The position numbers and the translations under genes were made by a program. 64,000 nucleotides of DNA, from contig OX336353.1 in the NCBI GenBank assembly GCA_946902875.1, positions 20,659,151 through 20,723,150 of the forward strand, read 5' to 3'. This document shows, in pieces, positions 56,790 through 64,000 of the stretch. The notes under the pieces are model-generated. The model made no database searches and had not been told where the DNA came from. It saw only the letters and a list, made by a program, of their open reading frames with translations. Each line of letters opens with the position of its first letter. Within the stretch, counting starts at the first letter, position 1. Source of the stretch: Nematopogon swammerdamellus. Its lineage: Eukaryota; Arthropoda; Insecta; Lepidoptera; Adelidae.

Positions 56790-57884
56790 CGCCGACTTCC
56801 TGCATGGGCGTAGCATTCATTCAGCAACCGTGCACTACGGTTGCTCGTCGGACATGTCAGTGAACGCCGGCATACCCCAAGGATCTGTGTTATCACCCAC
56901 GCTGTTTCTTCTGCATATCAATGATATGCTGTCTATGGACAACATACATTGATGACAGTACGGCACACGGATCCTACACCAGTCACCCTTCAGCCAGTCG
57001 GGATGTTGTGGATGAGAAGAGGCGAAGACTTGTGTCTGAGCTCGAACACACACTCGACTCTATTTCCGAATAGGGCCGTAGTAATTTGGTCGAGTTCAAC
57101 GCTTCCAAGACACAAGTTCGCGTGTTCAGTGCGAAGAGAGCGGCGTTCACACCGGTTCCTTCATTCCAAGGCACGTCGCTTAAATTAAGTGAACACCTCG
57201 GGGTCCTCGGAGTCGAACTGTCGCACGACCTGAACTTTCGTCGCCATATCGAGGGGAAGGCCAAGCTGGCTTCTAAAAAGCTGGGCGTACTCAATAAGGT
57301 GCGACGGTACTTCACACCAAAAGCTGCTTCTCTATAAATCGCAGATCAGGTCCTGCTTGGAGTACTGCTCGCACCTGTGGGATGGCTCTGCCAAATACCA
57401 GCTTGCGCCTCTGGACTCAATCCAGCGTCGAACCGTGCGACTAGTAGGTGACCCCGAAGTGTCCTGCGATCTAGAACCACTGCAACACCGTAGGGATGTC
57501 GGCTCCCTAAGTGTATTCTATCGCTTATTCCGTGAGGAGTACTCGGAGGGGCCGTTTAATGTGATCCCGCCGTCCCCTTTCCACCTTCGCACCACGCGCA
57601 CTGGGCAGGGATTGCATTCCTACACGCTGGACTTACCGCGGATGCGTACCAATCGATTCTGCAGATCTTTCCTCTACAGAACCGGTAAACCCTGGAACGC
57701 TCTCCCTGCACATATATTTCCCCCCAAGTACAGTCTCGGGTCCTTCAAGAGGGCCGTGAATGGGCACCATAAGCAATGCTCGGCATGGCATTCGGAACCC
57801 CCGCATACGACCGAATGTCCATGGGCGTCGTTAGACACCTTATGGGTGGCTCGGCGCCATACGACGCGCTGTCAATAAAAAAAA
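56790..57884 (+). pseudogene. LINE family L1x copy 2, 3' half
   Basis: Starts in the reverse transcriptase at codons for DFLHGRSIHS and continues through VNAGIPQGSVLSPTLFLLHI to the 3' UTR and a short A tail at 57874-57884. A deletion just after DMLSMDNIH removes the YADD codons and breaks the frame, and more stops follow. The tail abuts the 3'-truncated end of the minus-strand copy at 57885. Confidence 0.85.
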
Positions 57885-59985
57885 CCTTTTTGGGGTCCGC
57901 TTGCACAAACGCAGATTTCCAGACCGCCGGCACACAGCCATTGGAGTAGGAGATACGGAATAGGCGCGTCAGCACTGGAGCCAGCTCGGGAGCACACTAT
58001 TTTAACACCAATGCAGGAATCCATTCCGGCCCACACGCTTTCCTGACGTATAGGGAGAGAAACTCCGCCAGTACAGTCTGTTATCGAAACTGTACTTCCG
58101 GCATGGAGTTCTCACACCTAGGTATGGCTGGGGGAGTGGCACCCCCATCGTCCAGGTTGAAGTTCCCCGCAAAGAGAGATACCAGTAAGTCGGCTTTCTC
58201 CTTTGCGGAGTGGGCAAGTGAGCCTCCAGGACACTGCAGAGGTGGAAGAGAGGAGCGGCAGAAATTCGACTCGACAGATTTGGCGAGAGACCAGAACTCA
58301 CAGCTCCCAGTTGGGTGCTGGTTCAGTCTGTCGCCGATGTAGTCAAATCTGGCCCTGGCAATAACCCTTTTGCAGGATCTGGAGAGGCGGTTGTATTCCA
58401 TCGTCTGTTCGGATACGTTTGATTCACGTCCGGCACGGGCACGCGACCATGCCCGATAAGCTGTGCATTTAGCTGCGACAGCATCAGCACAGTCGCGGCT
58501 GTACGATGGTTGGCTTTTACCACCGAGGTGGACAGAGGCGCTGGGAATAAACATTTCCTTTGCCCCCAGAACCACATCGGCAACGGTATTACCGCATTTT
58601 GACGGATCGTCCGAACTGAAGCAGATCTCTCTCCAAGGGTAGGATGCGAAGTGTTCTCGCATCTCATCTTAATCTGCTGACGCGTAGTGCCAAATTCAAC
58701 GCGTTCCTCCAGTACGGGACTGAGGAGGCGAAGATGACACCGTGGACCCCACTAAACAATGATCAGAAGAACCCGGCGGGGCTCTCACTGAGACTTTATA
58801 TCCAGTGGGGTTTGTGTCAGCGGAAGATCCAGCAGAGAGGGTCCATGACCGTCTATATCTGGCAGCCTGGTGGGCTGGTCCACCAGTTGAGACAGGCCAT
58901 GCGTCAGGGCGAAGTCGTAGGCGGCTCTCCCCGCAAAGTCAGTTCTCCTGGAGCCTAGCCATGCCTTGTCATGGGCATTGAAGTCTCCAAGGAAACCCAA
59001 ATCCGCGGTGGGGAACCGCTCTTAGACTTTGTCTACCGCTCCACTCAGGTACTCGAATAACCGAGCTGTCTCCGCATTGCCAGAGTGCGACCTATTGGGA
59101 CCCCCGACACCGTTCCCAGATCCACGTGGGGCCAGAGTATTGAGAGCTCGGAGTCCTCAATGCAGCGCAGGCGACGACAGGAAATATCAGCCCTGACAAA
59201 CAGGCAGACTCCGGCTCGCCAGCGGAAGGCTTCATCCAGGGTGTAGCCGGGGTGGTGCAGGTAAGAAGTGTCGGCAGGGCGAGATATTTGCGTTTTCGTC
59301 GAGAAAGCAAGGCCGGCTTCATCCTCTTCACGTGGTGATTGACGGCATTAAGATTGGTGTGCAACCCCCGCACGTTGGTCAAGTCAACGCTAAATAGTGG
59401 TGTACTTGGGGGGTATCGCTGTTCGCGTCCGTGACACCTTAAGGTCCTTAAGTCACACGTGCCTCCTGGGTGGTGCTAAATGAACAGTAAACAGCGTGTG
59501 GGAGATCCTCGGATCGCCTGGGTCGCCACCACACCCCGGGAACAATTACACCGCCATAACAGTTATCTGCGTTCCGGTGTACATCCCGGGGACCCAGTAG
59601 CAGGAGGGGCTGGCTGTGACGAGGAGTGGGCCAGTGGCTCTAAAGCCGAATCACTGCCCAGGGGTAGTGCATCGACACGATGGCCAGGGAGACCCGGTGA
59701 AACGGTTGTTCCGCTGGCCGCCCGCCGGGTAGTATAGGGGCCCAATCGCGCCTAACCAGCGCGAGAGGCTGCCCTGGTCAACCGGCGCATAATCTCGGAG
59801 TGGTCCGTCGTGCCGGATGGTGACCGGTTGTAGGGGTCCCGGCGGCCACTTCCGAGGGGGACCGGGGGCCCTTCCGTCCATCGTGTCGGCGCTCCACTAT
59901 CCTGAGCACATAGTGATGAAGCCACGATCCACGCTTTGCCCGTAAATCGTCGCAGGCGCCTCTCAATGCTTTCTCTCCCCCCTTC
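57885..59985 (-). pseudogene. LINE family L1x copy 3, 5' half, minus strand
   Basis: Read on the minus strand it begins with the family 5' UTR (59985 to about 59560, matching 63078-63500 in sequence and order). It then lacks most of ORF1 and enters ORF2 near 59382 (TNVRGLHTNLNAVNHH). Endonuclease pieces (LGDFNAHDKAWLGSRRTDFA) and the linker follow. It breaks off in reverse transcriptase at AFVQADPKK, next to an A/T run. Many stops and shifts. The ORF1 loss is internal, so it is not a simple 5' truncation. Confidence 0.82.
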
Positions 59986-62953
59986 AATAATAATGGCAGC
60001 ACAAAACAAAAGAATAAACGTTTGCTCAGCGGTGCACAACCCCACACATTTCAGCGTGGACGTAACAAATGTGCGGGGATTGCACTCCAATTTGGATGCC
60101 GTCCACCACCATTTGGAGACAGCGAAGCCGGCTTTATTCTTTCTGACGGAGACGCAAATATCTCGCCCAGCCGACACGTCGTACTTGCACTACCCCGGGT
60201 ACAACCTGGAAGAAGCCTTCCGTTCCCGTGCCGGGGTATGCTTGTTTGCTAGGGCGGATATTAGCTGTCGTCGCCTGCGCTGTCTAGAAGACCTCACGTC
60301 TTCAGTACTCTGGGTCCACGTGGATCTGGGGTCGGAATCGCGCGTGTACGCCTGCGTCTACAGGTCGCACTCGGGTGATGCGGAGACAGCTCGCCTATTT
60401 GAGCACCTGAGTAGAGCGGCAGACGAAGTCCAAGAGCGGTTCCCTACAGCAGACATGGTACTCGTTGGGGACTTTAATGCCCACCACGAGGTGTGGCTTG
60501 GCTCCAACAGAACCGATTTCGCGGGGAGAGCCGCTTACGACTTCGCCCTGACGTATGACCTGTCTCAGCTGGTAGATCAACCTACGAGAATACCAGACAT
60601 AGACGGTCATACACCTTACTTGCTGGATCTTCTGCTGACGTCTAATCCTGCTGGGTATAAGGTAACAGTGAGCGCTCCTCTTGGCTCCTCCGACCATTGC
60701 CTAGTGGGATCTACAGTGCCTTCGTCGCCCCCTCAGACCCGAACTGAAGGAGCCCGTCGAATTTGGCACTACGCGTCGGCAGATTGGGATGGAATGCGAG
60801 AGCATTTTGCATCCTACCCTTGGAGAGAGCTATGCTTCAATTCGGACGATCCGTCGGAATGTGCCAATACCGTTGCCGAGGTGATTCTGGGTGGTATGGA
60901 CATGTTTGTTCCCAATGCCTCCCTTCGCCTCGGAGGTAAGAGCAAACCCTGGTACAGCCGGGACTGTGCCGATGCTGCCGCGGCTAAAGCTACGGCATAT
61001 CGAGCATGGTCACGTGCTCGTGCAAGACGTGATCCAAATATCTCCGAATTGAAGAAGAACTACAACCGCCTCTCCAGCAAGAGGGCTATCGCCAGGGCTA
61101 AATTCGAGCATATCGGCAGAATTGGCGATAGGCTGAACCGGTACCCGACTGGGAGCCGTGAGTTCTGGTCTCTCGCCAAAACTGTCGAGTCGAATTTCTG
61201 CCGCCCCTCACTTCCACCTCTACAGCGCACTGACGGATCACTCGCTCACTCCGCAAAAGATAAAGCAGACCTTCTGGTATATCTTTTTGCGGGGAATTCC
61301 CACCTAGATGATGGGGGAGCTTCTCCTCCATCCATACCTAGGTGTGAGAACTCCATGCCAGAAGTGCAGTTCCGACAGAGAACTGTGCGGAAGGAGCTTC
61401 TTGCCCTAGACGTGAGGAAAGCGAGTGGACCGGACAGAGTGCATGCATTGGTGTTGAAAAAGTGTGCTCCCGAGCTGGCTCCAGTACTGACGCGCCTCTT
61501 TCGCCTCTCGTACACAACTGGCCGCGTGCCGGCAGCTTGGAAATCAGCTTTCGTTCAGCCTGTCCCAAAAAAGGGCGATCGCTCTGACCCGTCAAACTAC
61601 CGACCCATAGCAATCACCTCCCTCCTCTGCAAGGTGATGGAGCGCGTAGTCAATACGCAGCTCATGACGTACCTAGAGACAAATAATCTCATCAGCGATC
61701 GGCAATACGGCTTCCGGCCAAACCGATCAGCTGGTGATCTCCTAGCGTACGTCACTCACCTTTGGGGGAAAGCGCTTGAAGGGTACGGTGAATCCTTGGC
61801 AATTGGACTCGATATTGCCAAGGCATTTGACCGGGTCTGGCACAAAGCACTTCTGGGCAAGCTGCCGGCGTACGGAATCCCCTCTGGCCTTTGTGACTGG
61901 GTCACCGACTTCCTACATGGGCGTAGCATTCAGGTCCTCGTGGACGGCTGCTCGTCGGACGCCATGTCAGTGAATGCCGGTGTACCACAGGGTTCTGTGT
62001 TGTCTCCCACGCTGTTTCTTCTCCATATCAATGATATGCTGCCACTCGGCAACATATATTGTTATGCAGACGACAGTACGGCACACGCATCCTACACCAG
62101 TCACCCTTCAGCCGGACGGAAAGTTGTGGATGAGAAGAGGCTAGCACTTGTGTCTGAACTCGAGCAAACACTCCAGTCTATTGCCGAATGGGGCCGGAGC
62201 AACTTGGTCGTGTTCAACGCATCGAAGACACAAGTGTGTGCGTTCAGTGCGAAGAGAACGGCGTTCACGCCAGCTCCTTCCTTCCAAAACACGTCGCTGA
62301 AATTAAGCGACCACCTCGAGGTCCTCGGTGTCGAACTGTCGCACGACTTGAACTTCCGGCGCCACATTGAGGGCAAGGCCAAGCTGGCCTCAAAAAAGCT
62401 GGGCGTACTAAACAAGGTGCGGCGGTACTTCACGTCGGGCCAAAAACTGACGCTGTATAAAACACAGGTTAGGTCCTGCTTGGAGTACTGCTCGCACTTG
62501 TGGGACGGCTCAGCTAAATACCAGCTTGCGCCGCTAGACTCAATCCAGCGTCGTGCCGTCCGACTGGTGGGTGACCCTGCGGTGTCCCGCGACTTAGAAC
62601 CACTGCAACTCCGTAGGGACGTCGGCTCCCTAAGTGTGTTCTATCGCCTATTTCATGGGGAGTATTCGGAGGAGCTGTTTAACGCGATTCCGCCGTCCCC
62701 ATTCCACCTCCGCACCACGCGTACTGGGCAGGGGATGCACCCCTACTCAATCGACCTACCACGGATGCGCACCAACCGGTTCTGTAGATCTTTTATTCAC
62801 AGAACCGGGAAAATGTGGAACGCACTCCCTGCCCATCTATTTCCTCCCAAGTACAACCTGGGGTTCTTCAAAAGGGGCGTGAAAAGGCTCCTGTCAGGCC
62901 GGCATGGCATTCGCAATCCCCGTGCATCACAGAATGTCCATGGGCATCGTTAG
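59936..62953 (+). CDS. LINE family L1x copy 4: intact ORF2 (endonuclease and reverse transcriptase)
   Basis: An uninterrupted frame of 1005 codons; the LINE itself starts near 59985, and the first likely Met is in MAAQNKRINV. Endonuclease (residues about 40-270) keeps VRGLHSN, FLTETQ, GDFNAHHEVW and GSSDHCLV, with all expected catalytic Glu, Asp, Asn and His residues. Reverse transcriptase follows, with LDVRKASGPD, NYRPIAITSLL, GLDIAKAFDRVWH, GVPQGSVLSPTLF and CYADD at residues 709-713. The end carries LEYCSHLWDGSAKYQLAPL. Target-primed reverse transcription in the nucleus is the known mode of this class. ORF1 and the 5' UTR are missing in cis: the copy abuts a head-to-head partner. Its ORF2 could still act if transcribed. 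Confidence 0.93.
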   Translation: MPVNRRRRLSMLSLPPSIIMAAQNKRINVCSAVHNPTHFSVDVTNVRGLHSNLDAVHHHLETAKPALFFLTETQISRPADTSYLHYPGYNLEEAFRSRAGVCLFARADISCRRLRCLEDLTSSVLWVHVDLGSESRVYACVYRSHSGDAETARLFEHLSRAADEVQERFPTADMVLVGDFNAHHEVWLGSNRTDFAGRAAYDFALTYDLSQLVDQPTRIPDIDGHTPYLLDLLLTSNPAGYKVTVSAPLGSSDHCLVGSTVPSSPPQTRTEGARRIWHYASADWDGMREHFASYPWRELCFNSDDPSECANTVAEVILGGMDMFVPNASLRLGGKSKPWYSRDCADAAAAKATAYRAWSRARARRDPNISELKKNYNRLSSKRAIARAKFEHIGRIGDRLNRYPTGSREFWSLAKTVESNFCRPSLPPLQRTDGSLAHSAKDKADLLVYLFAGNSHLDDGGASPPSIPRCENSMPEVQFRQRTVRKELLALDVRKASGPDRVHALVLKKCAPELAPVLTRLFRLSYTTGRVPAAWKSAFVQPVPKKGDRSDPSNYRPIAITSLLCKVMERVVNTQLMTYLETNNLISDRQYGFRPNRSAGDLLAYVTHLWGKALEGYGESLAIGLDIAKAFDRVWHKALLGKLPAYGIPSGLCDWVTDFLHGRSIQVLVDGCSSDAMSVNAGVPQGSVLSPTLFLLHINDMLPLGNIYCYADDSTAHASYTSHPSAGRKVVDEKRLALVSELEQTLQSIAEWGRSNLVVFNASKTQVCAFSAKRTAFTPAPSFQNTSLKLSDHLEVLGVELSHDLNFRRHIEGKAKLASKKLGVLNKVRRYFTSGQKLTLYKTQVRSCLEYCSHLWDGSAKYQLAPLDSIQRRAVRLVGDPAVSRDLEPLQLRRDVGSLSVFYRLFHGEYSEELFNAIPPSPFHLRTTRTGQGMHPYSIDLPRMRTNRFCRSFIHRTGKMWNALPAHLFPPKYNLGFFKRGVKRLLSGRHGIRNPRASQNVHGHR

Positions 62954-63014
62954 ACACCTACTTGTAGGTGAAAAGATGCCACATGTCGCGCTATCAATAA
63001 AAAAATAAAAAAAA
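62954..63014 (+). other. LINE copy 4 3' UTR and tail
   Basis: About 40 bases of UTR (ACATGTCGCGC) then TATCAATAAAAAAATAAAAA. The tail passes directly into the 5' end of the next copy with no spacer. Confidence 0.75.
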
Positions 63015-64000
63015 GGGGTGTGCACAGCTGATTGAAAGTTGTTCTTTCTTTGTACTGCCATGGTTGTAGTAAGAGGGGGGGAAAGAGCGTGAAGGGTGGC
63101 TGTGGTGATTCACGGGCAAAGCGTGGACCATCGCTTACTGCTCAGGTTAGTGGTGCGCCGACACGGAAGACGGAAGGGCCCCCGGTCCCCCCCCCCCCCT
63201 CCCTTCCCCCCGGAAGTGGCCGCCGGGACCCCTACTCCGTTCACCAACCGGCACGACGGACCACTCCGGGATTATGCGCCGGTTTACCAGGGCAGCCTCT
63301 CGCGTTGGTTAGACGCGATTGGGCCCCTGTACCACCGGCGGGCGGCCAGCGGAATAACCGTCTCACCGAGTCTCCCTGTCAACCGTGTCGATGCATCACG
63401 TCGGAACAGCGAATCCGCGTCGGGATTACTGACCTACTCCTCACCACAGCCATCCCCACCTGCTTTTGGGTCCCCGGGAGGTGCACCGGAACACAGTGAA
63501 CTGTTATGGCGGTATAATAGTATTGAGCTTGCATCGGTCGGCGACGGACGCGCACACGATGCACTCTAGACGCACCTGCGAAGTAAGCGAAAATGGCGTG
63601 CGATAAATGCAATATGGTTGTGAACGAAGTACTAGCCTTCACCGAAGATCAGCCTTCAGCATCATCCGGATTTGTGAGTCCGCCTTCACCGAAGATGACG
63701 TTGAGACCGCGAGAGTTCTGCTTTGTGCGTGCATTCCGTCAAGAAGGCCGACTCGCAAGGGAGAAAATCGGAAGAAGAAGACTATCCAGGACATCATCAC
63801 CATCTTAAAGCCGACAGACCCCGACGACGTGCCAAGGTTCGTGGCGTACGACCTCAATAAGTTGCCGCCTGTGTCCTTCGACCACGTCGACGTTACGGCC
63901 TTCCTGAAAGATTTGGTGATCATAAAAGCGGACATAGCTCAACTGAAGGGAAACTGTGGAGCGACAGCGGCGTAGGGGCCAACATCTCTCGTCCCGGAAG
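63015..64000 (+). mobile_element. LINE family L1x copy 5: 5' UTR and ORF1, continuing beyond the window
   Basis: GGGGTGTGCACAGCTGATTG begins the 5' UTR. The stretch to 63592 is colinear with the minus-strand UTR at 59985-59560. ORF1 follows at 63593. Because the start of this copy is not truncated, a full-length element is possible, but its ORF1 is broken and the rest lies off the right edge. Confidence 0.75.
63593..63975 (+). pseudogene. LINE L1x ORF1, frameshifted
   Basis: The ATG at 63593 opens MACDKCNMVVNEVLAFTEDQ. The frame then shifts at about 63670-63700 to ESAFTEDDVETARVLLCACI and PDDVPRFVAYDLNKLPPVSF, DHVDVTAFLKDLVIIKADIA. It stops at 63973-63975, probably early. The CDKC start and the helical KDL..IKADIAQLKG end recall the nucleic-acid-binding ORF1 of lepidopteran LINEs. 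The frame change means this copy makes no normal ORF1 protein. Confidence 0.7.

Noticed and set aside
56790..59985. One LINE with a twin-primed 5' inversion
   Set aside because: Twin priming gives an inverted 5' part before a sense 3' part; here the sense 3' half comes first and the sequences overlap and differ, so separate copies are more likely.
63032..63569. Two 155-codon overlapping frames in the last kilobase
   Set aside because: They lie in the LINE 5' UTR, which is repeated on the minus strand at 59.5-60 kb, and have no motif.

Overview
The window is animal nuclear DNA, most likely from a moth or butterfly. It has intron-split insect genes with GT-AG junctions, a ZAD-type zinc-finger gene (a domain expanded in insects), and a dense load of LINEs, tRNA-derived SINEs and MITEs of the kind typical of Lepidoptera. 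No prokaryotic features were seen. All gene models were made by eye from splice-consistent exons and recognised protein families; nothing was searched against a database.

Layout of host genes. (1) Positions 1032-1149, minus strand: first coding exon of a pasilla/NOVA-type KH RNA-binding protein; the rest lies off the left edge. (2) 9818-20419, minus: a complete six-exon YIF1 gene (368 aa, ER-Golgi membrane protein). A young Copia retrotransposon (13945-18428, LTRs differing at 1 of 203 positions) sits antisense in its third intron. (3) 21079-32012, plus: a complete TMEM179-type four-helix membrane protein gene (231 or 230 aa), divergent from YIF1 across about 660 bp, with two paralogous alternative first exons 4.5 kb apart. 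(4) 34709-48487, minus: a ZAD C2H2 zinc-finger locus. One N-terminal unit of four short exons is followed by four separate terminal exons carrying 9, 7, 8 and 7 zinc fingers. All four terminal exons have the same splice phase, so the locus looks able to give four transcription factors with one dimerisation domain and four DNA-binding arrays. This is the most interesting structure in the window.

The right side (about 48.9-64 kb) is repeat territory: SINE and foldback clusters, an LTR-like remnant, then five copies of one LINE family. One copy (59936-62953) keeps an uninterrupted 1005-codon endonuclease plus reverse transcriptase frame; its neighbours are head-to-head, tail-to-tail and in tandem with it. 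Smaller DNA elements (an 8-bp-TSD MITE present twice, a pogo-like MITE, a mariner relic near or within a 2.4-kb TIR element, several long palindromes) fill the introns. Two dispersed blocks are packed with the palindrome AACCGGTT, which matches the Grainyhead core site.

The host genes are unrelated in function (splicing regulation, ER-Golgi traffic, membrane protein, transcription) and there is no operon logic. The only regulatory links suggested by layout are the divergent YIF1/TMEM179 promoter and alternative exon choice in TMEM179 and the ZAD locus.
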